Shown here: positions 1-10,000 of the stretch, piece by piece
Layout: each line of letters begins with the position of its first letter
Position numbering within the stretch: the stretch's first letter is position 1
Assembly (NCBI RefSeq): GCF_900141745.1
Contig: NZ_FSRM01000001.1
Span: 2,666,001-2,730,000, forward strand
Length of the DNA: 64,000 bases
DNA from: Paraburkholderia phenazinium
Lineage (GTDB): Bacteria > Pseudomonadota > Gammaproteobacteria > Burkholderiales > Burkholderiaceae
Direction: 5' to 3'
Program-made: the position numbers and the translations under genes
Notes under the pieces: generated by a model
What the model was told of the DNA's origin: nothing
Seen by the model: only the letters and a program-made list of their open reading frames with translations
The model's database searches: none

Positions 1-358
1 TGCGCAATCGGCCGTTTGCGCGATGAATTCGCTGTCTTAATGACGAAGGGCATTCTAGAGCCATACGGGCGGGCTGAATATTCGCGCCGCGGCAAATCAC
101 TGTGTTCAATGTGGCAACGATCGGGGTGGAGTTGTCTCTAGAATCCGTTCGCATATTCGTCAGAGCATTAATCTGGTTGCGCGAGCAAGCATCAGACCCG
201 CAGCGGCTTGACTGGACCACCTGGGAATGAGCACTGCCGTTCTATTTGGCGATTTTTTGCAGTCTAGCCGAGCCGCGAGAATCGTGCATTTTCGGCGCGC
301 GTTATTACTGCGCGCATGCTCGACGCCATGCTCTAAGGATGCGGCCTTTTCCGTCGCT
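1..358. other. intergenic region, no gene seen
   Basis: No open frame here has a convincing ribosome-binding site or recognisable product. The stop codon of the minus-strand exporter sits at the right edge inside a small inverted repeat (GCTTCA/TGAAGC, 356-373) that could stabilise the transcript end, but there is no T-run after it in the minus direction. Confidence 0.5.
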
Positions 359-1831
359 TCAATTTGCTGAAGCTGCGCGTGCCTGACTCAGCTTGATCGC
401 AGGAACCAGCATCACCGAGAGTACGGAAAACACGGTGATGACCAGAATGGACGTGAAAGTCAGATGCAGCGATTGATGGAGCGCGAGCCGCACGGCCGCG
501 CCACTTGCAGTATTGCCCGGCGCCGAGTCGAGAATCTGCCGGAGCTGGTCCGCGGTCACGGCGGCGATCGTGGATGAATGCGCGAGCCCGTAATTCAGCA
601 CCGCGCCGAACATGGCAGCGCCGAGCGTGCTGCCGAGATTGCGCGAGAACAGATTCGACGCAGTCGCACTGCCGCGTTCCGACGGCTCGACGATTTCCTG
701 GATCAGGATCAGCGAGCTGACGCTGACAATCCCCATGCCGAAGCCGATTACCAGCGAGCCGATCCCCGCGAGCACCGGACTGCTGTCCGGGTTCAGCGTC
801 GCGAAGAACACGCCCCCGAGCGGCAGAAACACACTGCCGCCGATCAGCGTGCGCCGCAAGCCGAGCCGATGAAACGAGCGGGCCGCCAGCGTTGCACCGC
901 TCGGCCAGCCCAGCATGATCATGGTCAAGGCGAGGCCGGCGACCACCGGCGAGCGGCCCAGTACACCCTGCACGTACATTGGCAGAAAACTGGTCAGGCC
1001 CATCAGCGCCATGCCCGACAGCACCGTGGCGACATTGCAGGCGGCGATCGGCCGGTGACCCCACAAGGCAAATGAAATCATCGGGTCGGCGGCACGGCGC
1101 TCCTGCCACACGAACAGGACCCCGCAGACGACGAACAGCGCGAATTCGAATGCCACCAGCGCGTCGCTGGAACTGCCCACGTCGGTGAGGCCCATCATCA
1201 GCGCGCCGATCGATACGGTGAAGAGGGTGGCGCCTGCGAAGTCGATGGACGGGCGCCCATGCCTTTCATGTTCGTGCAGGAATGCAAGAAAGCCGGCCGC
1301 GGAGGCGAGTCCGATCGGAATGTTGATCCAGAAGATCCACGCCCACGACAGGTCGCGAATCAGCAGGCCACCGGCCATCGGACCGATCACGGCAGCGATG
1401 GCCCAGACGCTCGCGAGGTAGCCCTGGATCTTGCCGCGTTCGCGTGCGGGGTACAGATCGCCGACGATCGTGAGCGTGACGGGCTGGATGGCTCCGGCGC
1501 CGACGCCTTGTATCAGGCGGAACACGATCATCGCCGGCATCGACCACGCAAAGCCCGCGAGCACCGAACCCACCAGAAAGATGACGATGCCGATCAGGAC
1601 AATGGGCTTGCGGCCGTACAGGTCCGCGAGTTTGCCGAACACGACCGTCATCGCGGTCTGCGCGAGCAGGAATGACGAGAAGACCCAACTGTAGAGATGC
1701 AGGCCGCCGAGCTGCGTGACGATCTGCGGCATGGCGGTGGAGACGATGGTGGCTTCGATGGCGACCATTGCCATGGAGGCCATCACCGCGGCGATGACCA
1801 GGGGCCGTACTGTCTTGGGGTGCTGTGACAT
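359..1831 (-). CDS. MFS multidrug exporter, DHA2 (EmrB/QacA-like) family
   Basis: This 490-aa inner-membrane protein is a probable proton-driven drug or metabolite exporter. The N-terminus contains AIEATIVSTAMPQIV, the DHA2 form of the first-helix motif, followed by GKLADLYGRKP, the classical MFS loop 2-3 motif A, and a proline/glycine-rich helix 5 (GVGAGAIQPV, then IGPMAGG). Length and spread of hydrophobic segments fit 14 transmembrane helices. It is transcribed away from the nitrate operon. No adjacent regulator or membrane fusion partner is present, so the substrate cannot be read from context. Family assignment is firm; substrate is unknown. Confidence 0.88.
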   Translation of the reverse strand: MSQHPKTVRPLVIAAVMASMAMVAIEATIVSTAMPQIVTQLGGLHLYSWVFSSFLLAQTAMTVVFGKLADLYGRKPIVLIGIVIFLVGSVLAGFAWSMPAMIVFRLIQGVGAGAIQPVTLTIVGDLYPARERGKIQGYLASVWAIAAVIGPMAGGLLIRDLSWAWIFWINIPIGLASAAGFLAFLHEHERHGRPSIDFAGATLFTVSIGALMMGLTDVGSSSDALVAFEFALFVVCGVLFVWQERRAADPMISFALWGHRPIAACNVATVLSGMALMGLTSFLPMYVQGVLGRSPVVAGLALTMIMLGWPSGATLAARSFHRLGLRRTLIGGSVFLPLGGVFFATLNPDSSPVLAGIGSLVIGFGMGIVSVSSLILIQEIVEPSERGSATASNLFSRNLGSTLGAAMFGAVLNYGLAHSSTIAAVTADQLRQILDSAPGNTASGAAVRLALHQSLHLTFTSILVITVFSVLSVMLVPAIKLSQARAASAN

Positions 1832-2053
1832 GCCGTCTATATAGAAGAATGGGGATCGCGCGGCTTCTCGAGGCCGCTCGAACGCGCAGGCGGTTTGCCC
1901 GGGGTGTCAGCTTTCTGGAAGGTGCGGGCCTGAACGCTTTGACACCGGCCTTGACGCGACACTACGCAGCGTTCGCTTAAGCGCGAGTACGGATGTTACC
2001 GCTACATCGGTGCTGCTGCTTGCGCCGTGCCAGGGACTTGGACTGCACGGCGG

Positions 2054-2088
2054 TGCAACAAGATGGTGCGACGCACCACAACGTTGCA
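2054..2088. promoter_or_regulatory. 35-bp symmetric dyad, possible paired NtrC sites
   Basis: The element is symmetric around base 2071. Outer arms TGCAAC (2054-2059) and GTTGCA (2083-2088) flank an inner perfect palindrome TGGTGCG-A-CGCACCA (2064-2078), with 4-bp spacers on each side. Each half can be read as a near match to the NtrC pattern GCACC-N5-GGTGC: GCAAC-N5-GGTGC at 2055-2069 and GCACC-N5-GTTGC at 2073-2087, each with one mismatch. It lies about 240 bp upstream of a sigma-54 promoter, a suitable enhancer distance. The symmetry is seen directly; the NtrC assignment is inference. Confidence 0.5.
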
Positions 2089-2304
2089 CCAACTCAATTC
2101 ATGCTGCGCCGGAAGAGCGCGCGACTCATCGCGAGAACGCAGAGCGCGGTCGCAAAGAAACCTCCTGTTTTCACGCGCAAATTCACTGGTTAAGGTCCTT
2201 GACCGGTGCGTCGCTCAGCCTTATTCCACAGCGCCTCGCCAGGATCACGCGAGCATCGGCCGCGAGCGTCGGCGCGGTTCGCATCGTCAGCGCGGCTGCG
2301 CTCA

Positions 2305-2320
2305 TGGCATATCTATTGCA
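2305..2320 (+). promoter_or_regulatory. sigma-54 (RpoN) promoter of the nitrate assimilation operon
   Basis: TGGCATATCTATTGCA has the -24 GG (2306-2307) and -12 GC (2318-2319) separated by the required 10 bases, and matches TGGCA-N6-TTGCA. It predicts a transcript start near 2331, two bases before the first leader hairpin. Nitrogen-limited expression through NtrC and RpoN is usual for nitrate assimilation operons. Confidence 0.75.
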
Positions 2321-2330
2321 TTGCAACGCA

Positions 2331-2411
2331 GCGGGGCCAACGACGGCCTCAACGTATTGCACTCTTGAGGGGCTGCCCGTCTAAAGCGGCCCACAGGGAC
2401 AACGGCGTCCC
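2331..2411 (+). promoter_or_regulatory. ANTAR-type two-hairpin antiterminator leader (NasR/NasT target)
   Basis: Two hairpins with six-base loops are present. P1 (2333-2350) has stem GGGGCC/GGCCTC and loop AACGAC. P2 (2396-2411) has stem GGGAC/GTCCC and loop AACGGC. Both loops carry A at position 1 and G at position 4, the signature recognised by ANTAR-domain antiterminators such as NasR and NasT. The 3' arm of P2 is shared with the 5' arm of the terminator that follows, so P2 and the terminator are mutually exclusive. Binding of a nitrate/nitrite-responsive ANTAR protein should permit read-through. No ANTAR gene lies in this window, so the regulator must be encoded elsewhere. Confidence 0.82.
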
Positions 2412-2471
2412 GAGTACCCAGAAGCCACCGAGATATCGGAGCGCACTGGGCACTCGGGACGCTTTTTTTTT
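2405..2471 (+). terminator. leader intrinsic terminator of the nitrate operon
   Basis: The arms 2405-2421 and 2446-2462 pair over 17 positions with one mismatch (GCGTCCCGAG... with ...CTCGGGACGC) and are followed by nine T residues (2463-2471). The terminator lies entirely between the predicted start of transcription and the first gene at 2528. It overlaps the second ANTAR hairpin at 2405-2411, making it a regulated attenuator rather than an operon end. Confidence 0.88.
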
Positions 2472-2527
2472 GCGCTCCATTTTTTTGCCGCGAATTTTTC
2501 AACGCCTTCACCCTGCGAGAGAGACCC

Positions 2528-3931
2528 ATGAAACACCTATTGGATTCGCTAAAAAGCGGCAACTGGCGTGCGTTGTTAGCGTGCTTTCTATACTTCGACA
2601 CCGGGTTCACCGTGTGGGTGATGTTTGGCCCGTTGGCACCGTTCATTCACAAGGACATTGCGATGTCGCCCGCGGAACTGGGCTTCCTCGTCGCGGTTCC
2701 GGTGCTGGGTGCGGCCATTCTGCGGGTGACGCTCGGCAACCTGTACCAGGCTTACGACGGCCGCCGTATCGCCTTGCTTGGTGTGGCGCTCTCCGCGCTG
2801 CCTTCAGTTGTCCTACTGTTGTCGCCGACGCCGCCGTCCTACGTGACGCTGCTGGTGCTCGGCGTGTTCCTCGGCGTAGGCGGCGCAAGTTTTGCCGTGG
2901 CCTTGCCGATGGCAGGCAGCAACTATCCGCCGAAGGTGCAAGGCCTCGTGCTCGGCCTCGCCGCCGCGGGCAATATCGGCGCGGTGCTCGACGGCTTCAT
3001 GTTCCCCAGTCTCGCGGACCACTTCGGGTGGGCCAAAGCGGCCGGCGCGGCGCTGCCGTTACTGGCTCTCGCGGCGGTCGCGCTGTTCTTCTGGGCGAAG
3101 GACCTCGGCGCGAAAACGGGTAGCGCGCCGCGCGCTTTCCGCAGTTTCTGCGTCACCCTGGGCGGACTGATCGCGCTTGTTCTGGCCGTGCATGCGGGTG
3201 TTTTTGGCGGCGGAAAAGCGGGGGTATTACTGCTGCCCGTGCTGGGTGCGCTGCTTGCCATCGCGGTGTTGCCGAAGCATTACCGCAGCGTGCTGGCTGA
3301 AGGCGACACGTGGGTCGTGATGCTCGTCTACAGCATCACCTTCGGCGGCTTCGTCGGCATGTCGTCTTACGTGACGACGCTGCTGGTGTCGCTCTATCAG
3401 TTGCCCAAGCTCGAAGCGGGGCTCTTCATGTCGCTGCTCGCGTTTACTGGCGCACTGGTGCGTCCGATTGGCGGCCTGATCGCCGACCGCATCTCGGGTG
3501 TTCGCGCTCTCGTGTTGCTGCTTGCCGGTATTTCGCTGTGCGACTTCGCGTTCGCCGCATGGATGCCGCCGCTCGGAGCCGGCATCGCATTGCTGGTGGT
3601 CACCTATCTGTGCTTCGGCCTTGGCAACGGTGCCACCTTCCAGCTCGTGCCGCAACGCTGGAAGGGCAAGACCGGCTTGATGTCGGGGATCGTCGGCGCG
3701 GCCGGCGGGATCGGCGGCTTCTATCTGCCGGTCATCATGGGGATGGCCAAGGAAAGCACGGGCAGTTACCAGATGGGCTTCGCGACCTTTGGCGTGATCT
3801 CGGCGCTCGCCTTCGCGCTGGTCGTGCTGCATCGTGCCCGTTGGCTCAAATGGGCGCTACCGGCCGAGGGTCTTGTGGTGGCCAATCCGCTTTCGACACC
3901 GGCGGGTGTGCGCGCCGATAGCGGTGCTTGA
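2528..3931 (+). CDS. nitrate/nitrite MFS transporter (NarK/NasA type)
   Basis: A 467-aa inner-membrane transporter of the nitrate/nitrite porter family, importing nitrate for assimilation. About 12 hydrophobic segments are visible. The glycine-rich helix with GVGGASFAVALPMAGSNYPP and AAGNIGAVLDGFMFP matches the conserved NNP region. A second glycine-rich stretch (GNGATFQLVPQRW, then GAAGGIGGFYLP) matches the symmetrical helix of the C-terminal half. It is the first gene after the ANTAR leader and is followed by nirB after 101 bp. ATG at 2528 follows a GAGAGAG ribosome-binding stretch. Confidence 0.93.
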   Translation: MKHLLDSLKSGNWRALLACFLYFDTGFTVWVMFGPLAPFIHKDIAMSPAELGFLVAVPVLGAAILRVTLGNLYQAYDGRRIALLGVALSALPSVVLLLSPTPPSYVTLLVLGVFLGVGGASFAVALPMAGSNYPPKVQGLVLGLAAAGNIGAVLDGFMFPSLADHFGWAKAAGAALPLLALAAVALFFWAKDLGAKTGSAPRAFRSFCVTLGGLIALVLAVHAGVFGGGKAGVLLLPVLGALLAIAVLPKHYRSVLAEGDTWVVMLVYSITFGGFVGMSSYVTTLLVSLYQLPKLEAGLFMSLLAFTGALVRPIGGLIADRISGVRALVLLLAGISLCDFAFAAWMPPLGAGIALLVVTYLCFGLGNGATFQLVPQRWKGKTGLMSGIVGAAGGIGGFYLPVIMGMAKESTGSYQMGFATFGVISALAFALVVLHRARWLKWALPAEGLVVANPLSTPAGVRADSGA

Positions 3932-4032
3932 GCCAGCAGGAAGTGGGACGTGTAGACAGTTGTTGCCCCGAATTCAACCGCTGAACGGCTGGATGATCCA
4001 CGGGACGCCTTTTTATTTGCCGGACGAAAATC

Positions 4033-6615
4033 ATGTCGCGAACCGAGCTGGAAACTGACGAAACCCCTGTCACGAACGTTGTCGTCGTCGGCCACGGAAT
4101 GGTGGGACACAAGCTCCTCGAATCTCTGGTGGATGACGCGCGTTGCGCGTTGCACATCACCGTGCTGTGCGAAGAGCCGCGCCCTGCTTACGACCGCGTG
4201 CATCTGTCCGAATTCTTCTCGGGCAAGTCCGCTGAAGACCTGTCGCTGGTCAAGCCCGGCTTCTTCGAGCGCGAGAACGTACTGCTCAAGCTCAACGCTA
4301 AGGCGGTAGCGGTCGATCGCGCAGCGCGCACCGTGACAATCTCGACCGGTGAAGCCCTGTCGTACGACAAACTGGTGCTCGCCACCGGTTCGACGCCTTT
4401 CGTGCCGTCAATTAAGGGCAACGATCGTCAGGACTGCTTCGTCTATCGCACCATCGAAGATCTCGAAGCCATGCAGGCTTGCGGTGCGCGCTCCAGGACC
4501 GGGGTGGTGGTGGGCGGCGGCCTGCTCGGGCTCGAATGCGCCAAGGCGCTGCACGATATGGGGCTGGCGGCGCATGTCGTCGAGTTTGCACCGCGCCTGA
4601 TGGCGGTGCAGGTGGACGACGGCGGCGGCCGGGTTCTGCGCAGCAAGATCGAGGAACTGGGCGTGCAGGTTCTCACCGGCAAGCAGACGCTCGAGATCGT
4701 CGACGGCGAAGCGGGCACGCACCGCATGCAGTTTGCCGACGGCACGCATCTCGATACCGACATGATCGTGTTTTCCGCAGGCATCCGTCCGCGCGACGAG
4801 ATCGCACGCGCTTGCGGCCTCGAACTGGGCCCGCGCGGCGGCATTGCGATCGACGACACCTGCCGGACCAGCGACCCCGACATCTTCGCCATTGGCGAGT
4901 GCGCCGCATGGAACGGCATGGTGTATGGCCTCGTCGCGCCGGGTTACGAAATGGCGCGCATCGCTGCACGGCAACTGCTCGGCGACGAGGCCGGCTTTGC
5001 AGGGGCGGACATGAGCACCAAGCTCAAGCTGATGGGCGTGGATGTGGCGAGCATCGGCGATGCGCACGGCAAGACGCCGGGCAGCCGCTCGTACCAGTTC
5101 AGCGACGAGCGCAAGCAGGTCTACAAGAAGCTGGTGGTATCCGAGTGCGGCAAGCAACTGCTCGGCGCGGTGATGGTGGGCGATGCGGCCGAATACGGCA
5201 CGCTGCTGCAGATGATGCTGAACCGCATCGAGCTGCCTGAAGCACCGGAATTCCTGATTTTGCCCGCCAGCGACGGCAAGACGAAGCCAGGGCTCGGCGT
5301 TGACGCATTGCCCGAAGGCGCGCAGATCTGCTCGTGCAACAACGTCTCCAAGGGCGAAATCTGCGCGGCAGTGTGTGCCGGCGCCACCAGCATCGGCGCC
5401 CTCAAGACGGCGACCTGTGCCGGCACCTCGTGCGGCGGTTGCGTGCCGCTCGTCACGCAGGTGATGAAAGCCGAAATGAAGAAGCAGGGCATGGCGGTCA
5501 ACAATCACGTGTGCGAGCACTTTCCGTACTCGCGCCAGGAACTGCATCACATCGTGCGCGTCGAGCGCATCAAGAGCTTCGGCGCACTGCTCGAAAAGCA
5601 CGGCCACGGTCTGGGCTGCGATATCTGCAAGCCCGTCGCCGCCAGCATTCTCGCCTCGTGCTGGAACGAATTCGTGCTGAAGAAGGAACACGCGAGCCTG
5701 CAGGACTCGAACGATTACTACCTCGCCAACATCCAGCGCGACGGTACCTATTCCGTAGTGCCGCGCATGCCGGGTGGCGAGGTCACGCCAGAGGGACTCA
5801 TCGCCGTTGGGCAGGTGGCGAAGAAATACGGCCTCTATACGAAGATCACCGGCGGCCAGCGCGTCGACCTGTTCGGCGCCCGCGTCGACCAGTTGCCGCT
5901 GATCTGGGAAGAACTGATCGCAGCCGGTTTCGAATCGGGTCACGCCTATGGCAAGTCGTTGCGCACGGTGAAGTCGTGTGTGGGCTCGACGTGGTGCCGC
6001 TATGGCGTCGGCGACTCGGTCGGACTCGCGGTTGCGATGGAAAACCGCTACAAGGGTCTGCGCTCGCCGCACAAGCTCAAGTTCGGCGTGTCGGGCTGCA
6101 CCCGCGAATGTGCGGAGGCGCAAGGCAAGGATGTCGGCATCATCGCCACCGAGAAAGGCTGGAATCTCTACGTATGCGGCAACGGCGGCATGAAGCCGCG
6201 CCACGCGGAACTGCTGGCAGCGGATCTCGATCGCGAGACGCTCACGCGTTACATCGACCGTTTCCTGATGTTCTATGTTCGCACGGCCGACCGTCTGCAG
6301 CGCACCAGCGTATGGCGCGACAACCTCGAAGGCGGGCTCGACTATCTGATCGACGTCGTTGTCCACGACAAGCTGGGTCTCGCCGCGGAACTGGAAGCGG
6401 ACATGCAGAACGTGATCGATACGTACGAATGCGAGTGGAAAAAGGCGGTGACCGATCCCGAGACACGTAAGCGCTTCCGTCATTTCGTCAACAGCGACAA
6501 GCTCGACGAGAACGTGACCTTTGTCGAGGAACGCGGCCAGATCCGTCCTGCGACACCGGCAGAGCGCGAGACCGCCAGGCAGTTTCCAGTTCCCGTGGTC
6601 GTCGAGACCGTTTGA
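4033..6615 (+). CDS. nirB: assimilatory nitrite reductase [NAD(P)H], large subunit
   Basis: This 860-aa cytoplasmic enzyme reduces nitrite to ammonium with six electrons from NAD(P)H. The N-terminal FAD/NAD(P) module starts with VVVVGHGMVG and includes ATGSTPFVPS and VVVGGGLLGLECAKAL. A BFD-like [2Fe-2S] domain supplies Cys433, Cys435, Cys467 and Cys470. The C-terminal half has the two nitrite/sulfite reductase domains, with the sirohaem-[4Fe-4S] ligands Cys649, Cys655, Cys689 and Cys693 in the order CX5C...CX3C. All expected ligands are present and the length is normal. The partner nirD follows after 31 bp. Confidence 0.96.
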   Translation: MSRTELETDETPVTNVVVVGHGMVGHKLLESLVDDARCALHITVLCEEPRPAYDRVHLSEFFSGKSAEDLSLVKPGFFERENVLLKLNAKAVAVDRAARTVTISTGEALSYDKLVLATGSTPFVPSIKGNDRQDCFVYRTIEDLEAMQACGARSRTGVVVGGGLLGLECAKALHDMGLAAHVVEFAPRLMAVQVDDGGGRVLRSKIEELGVQVLTGKQTLEIVDGEAGTHRMQFADGTHLDTDMIVFSAGIRPRDEIARACGLELGPRGGIAIDDTCRTSDPDIFAIGECAAWNGMVYGLVAPGYEMARIAARQLLGDEAGFAGADMSTKLKLMGVDVASIGDAHGKTPGSRSYQFSDERKQVYKKLVVSECGKQLLGAVMVGDAAEYGTLLQMMLNRIELPEAPEFLILPASDGKTKPGLGVDALPEGAQICSCNNVSKGEICAAVCAGATSIGALKTATCAGTSCGGCVPLVTQVMKAEMKKQGMAVNNHVCEHFPYSRQELHHIVRVERIKSFGALLEKHGHGLGCDICKPVAASILASCWNEFVLKKEHASLQDSNDYYLANIQRDGTYSVVPRMPGGEVTPEGLIAVGQVAKKYGLYTKITGGQRVDLFGARVDQLPLIWEELIAAGFESGHAYGKSLRTVKSCVGSTWCRYGVGDSVGLAVAMENRYKGLRSPHKLKFGVSGCTRECAEAQGKDVGIIATEKGWNLYVCGNGGMKPRHAELLAADLDRETLTRYIDRFLMFYVRTADRLQRTSVWRDNLEGGLDYLIDVVVHDKLGLAAELEADMQNVIDTYECEWKKAVTDPETRKRFRHFVNSDKLDENVTFVEERGQIRPATPAERETARQFPVPVVVETV

Positions 6616-6646
6616 ATCCAGCGTCATGCATCTCGAGGAGTCCTTG

Positions 6647-6994
6647 ATGAACAACGATCGAAATACGCCTGACTGGGTGCCGGTGTGCGCGCTCGACGAC
6701 ATCGTGCCCGATACCGGCGTCTGCGCGCTGGTGGCCGGACGGCAGGTGGCGGTGTTCAACGTCGCGCGCGGCGAGGGCGGGGTGTATGCCATCGACAACT
6801 ACGATCCCTGTTCGCAGGCGGCGGTGTTATCGCGCGGACTGATTGGCAACCTCGGTGAACGCATCGTGGTGGCTTCGCCGATCTACAAGCAGCACTTCGA
6901 TCTGCGCACCGGCGAATGTCTCGAAGCGCCCGAGCATTCGGTCAGCGCCTTCGCCGCGCAGGTCAGGGATGGTCGCGTATGGGTAGCGGTCTAA
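6647..6994 (+). CDS. nirD: nitrite reductase small subunit
   Basis: A 115-aa Rieske-fold subunit of the NADH-dependent nitrite reductase. The start is set at 6647 because GAGGAG (6635-6640) lies 6 bases upstream; the open frame extends further 5' but without a ribosome-binding site. As in other NirD proteins, the Rieske fold is recognisable (IDNYDPCSQAAVLSRGL...SPIYKQHFDLRTGEC) but the two Cys-X-His pairs that would bind a [2Fe-2S] cluster are missing, so it is structural or stabilising rather than redox-active. It sits between nirB and the nitrate reductase gene. Confidence 0.93.
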   Translation: MNNDRNTPDWVPVCALDDIVPDTGVCALVAGRQVAVFNVARGEGGVYAIDNYDPCSQAAVLSRGLIGNLGERIVVASPIYKQHFDLRTGECLEAPEHSVSAFAAQVRDGRVWVAV

Positions 6995-7016
6995 CCGGGC
7001 CGGGGTCGTTCACGCA

Positions 7017-10000
7017 ATGAGCAGCGCAAGCGTCAAGACGGTGTGCCCCTACTGCGGCGTCGGCTGCGGGATGGTGCTGCAGGTCGAGGATGGCCAGGTC
7101 GTCAAGATTGCCGGCGACAAGGAACATCCCACCAATTTCGGCCGGCTGTGTACCAAGGGGTCGTCGGCCCATGTCGCGCTGCGCAAGTCCGGACGCCTCG
7201 AAAACGCCTATGAACGACGCGAGCGCAACGGCGACCCGACTCCGTTGCCGGTCGACCAGGTGATTGCCGATACCGGCCGCCGTCTGCGCGAAATCCTGGA
7301 CACGTATGGCCCCGATGCGCTGTCGTTCTACGTGTCGGGCCAGATGTCGATCGAGGCGCAGTACCTCGCCAACAAGCTCGCGAAGGGCTTTGTCGGCACC
7401 CACAATATCGAATCGAACTCGCGTCTGTGCATGGCAAGCGCCGGCAGCGGCTACAAGCTCTCGCTGGGCGCGGATGGTCCGCCGGGCTCGTACGAGGATT
7501 TCGACAAGGCCGATCTGTTCTTCGTGATCGGCGCCAACATGGCCGACTGTCACCCGATCCTCTATCTGCGCATGATGGATCGTGTCAAAGCCGGAGCCAG
7601 ACTGATCGTGGTCGATCCGCGCCGCAATACGACCGCGGACAAGGCCGATCTCTTCATGCAGATCAAACCGGGCACCGATCTCGCGTTGCTGAACGGCCTG
7701 CTGTATCTGCTGCATCAGAACGGTCATACGGACCTCGACTTCATCGCCACCGCAACGGAAGGCTGGGAGGCGATGCCGGCTTTCCTCGACGACTACACGC
7801 CGGAAAAAGTCGCGGCAATCACCGGCATCCCCGAGGCGGATATCCGCACCGCGGCGCAATGGATAGGCGAAGCGCCGGAGTGGATGAGCTGCTGGACGAT
7901 GGGTCTGAACCAGAGCACGCACGGCACGTGGAACACCAACGCCGTTTGCAACCTCCATCTGGCGACGGGCAAGATCTGCCGCCCCGGTAGCGGGCCGCTT
8001 TCGCTGACGGGCCAGCCCAATGCAATGGGCGGCCGCGAGATGGGCTACATGGGGCCGGGTTTGCCGGGGCAGCGCTCCGTGCTGGTGGAAGAAGACCGGG
8101 CGTTTATCGAGGACCTGTGGCAAGTGCCGTCTGGGACGCTAAAGACGGCAGTCGGGCAGGGCACTATCGACATGTTCTCGCGCATGGCGGACGGCGATAT
8201 TAAGGCGTGCTGGATTATCTGCACCAATCCGGTCGCAAGCTTCGCCAACCGGCAGACTGTGATTGCCGGATTGCAGGCCGCGGAACTGGTAATCGCCCAG
8301 GACGCGTTTCTCGACACCGAAACCAATCGCTATGCCGACGTCCTCTTGCCTGGCGCGTTGTGGGCTGAGGCGGAAGGCGTGATGATCAACTCCGAGCGCA
8401 ACATGACGCTCATGCAGAAGGCGATTGACCCGCCGGGTGCGGCGCTGCCCGACTGGCAGATCATCGCTCGGGTGGCCTGCGAAATGGGTTTTGCGGACGC
8501 GTTCAGCTATGCGTCGGCAGAGGAAGTGTTCGCGGAGATCACGCGAGCCTCGAACCCGAAGACCGGTTACGACCTGCGCGGCGCGAGCCACGCGCGGCTG
8601 CGTGAGTCGCCGCTGCAATGGCCCTGTTCGCCGGATGCGTCGGGGTTGTTAAGAGACCGCAATCCCGTGCGTTATCTGAACGACGGTATCAGTCAACCGC
8701 TCAGGGAAATGTCCGACGGCGTTCGTCCGGCGCTGGTCTTCCCGACCGCGAGCGGCAAAGCCGTGTTCTTCGCGCGGCCGCATACCGAGCCGGCCGAGAT
8801 GCCGATGCCGGAGTTTCCGATCGTCCTGAATACGGGGCGCCTGCAGCATCAGTGGCACACCATGACGAAGACCGGCAAGGTGCCGATGCTGAACAAGCTC
8901 AATCCCAGGCCCTTCGTGGAGATCAATCCGGAAGACGCAGCCGCGCTTGGCATCGAGGCCAAAGACCGCGTCGAAGTGCGTTCGCGTCGTGGCCGTGCGG
9001 TACTGCCCGCCGTAGTGACCGATCGTGTGCAGGCGGGTGCCTGCTTTGCGCCGATGCACTGGAACGACGTATTCGGCGAAGACCTCTGCATCAACGCGCT
9101 GACCAACGATGCGGTCGATCCGATCTCACAGCAACCGGAACTCAAGTTCTGTGCGGTTGCCTTGAGCCGCGTCGCACCCGAACCCAGTGCGGCGGCCGAT
9201 GACGCCGACGCTATCTCCTCCGGTATGGATGCCGCGGCCCCGCTGCTGGCGGCCGATGCCGGTTCGATCAAGGAAGGGGACATGTCCCGTATCGACGCTC
9301 TCGCCGCCATGCTCGGCATGCAGGACATGCCTGTGCCGCTGCTCGACGATGCACAACGTGCCTACGTGGCCGGTTTTATCAATGGCCTGCGGGCGAGCGC
9401 GGGTCAGCAGGCCCAGACGGACGGCGTGCCCGTGATGCCCGCCAGCGCGCCGTTGCCGACCGCTACCCGGCTCTGGTTCGACGGGATGCTGGCTGGACTG
9501 TATAGCCGCGCGGCTACGACAGCGCCTGGACTTGCCGATAACTCTTCTGGCGTCTCGTCCGACGCTGCGTTCGCTGCCCCCGCTGTGCGAATCGCGCGGG
9601 CACGTCCAAAGGTGCTGCTGCTGTGGGCATCGCAGACGGGCAATATCGAGTCGTTGACGGAACGCTACGCGACACAGTTGATGGAGTCGGGCTTCGAGAT
9701 CCGCACTTCCTGCATGGCCGATTACGACGTTGCGACTTTGGCAAGGGCGCAGTACGTGCTGCTGATGTCGAGCACGTTCGGCGATGGCGATGCGCCAGAT
9801 AACGGCGAGAGCTTCTGGAGCGCACTCAAGGCCGCCAACGCGCCGCGCCTCGACAACGTGCGCTACGCCGTGCTGGCCTTCGGCGATCGCAACTACGACC
9901 AGTTTTGCGGTCATGGCCGCAATCTCGATGCGCGCCTCGCCGAGCAGGGCGCGCTGCGTCTGCTACCACGCACGGACTGCGACACGGAATTCGAACCCGC

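Noticed and set aside
2073..2384. Several small plus-strand open frames in the nitrate control region
   Set aside because: They overlap the dyad, promoter and leader hairpins, lack ribosome-binding sites and show no protein-like composition.
4408..6798. Long open frame (796 aa) on the minus strand opposite nirB
   Set aside because: Its composition (runs of R, A, H, V, D) is that of an antisense shadow of a high-GC gene, and the plus-strand nirB has intact cofactor motifs throughout.
6647..6994. NirD considered a defective Rieske protein because ligand residues are missing
   Set aside because: Lack of the Cys-His ligand pairs is normal for NirD subunits.
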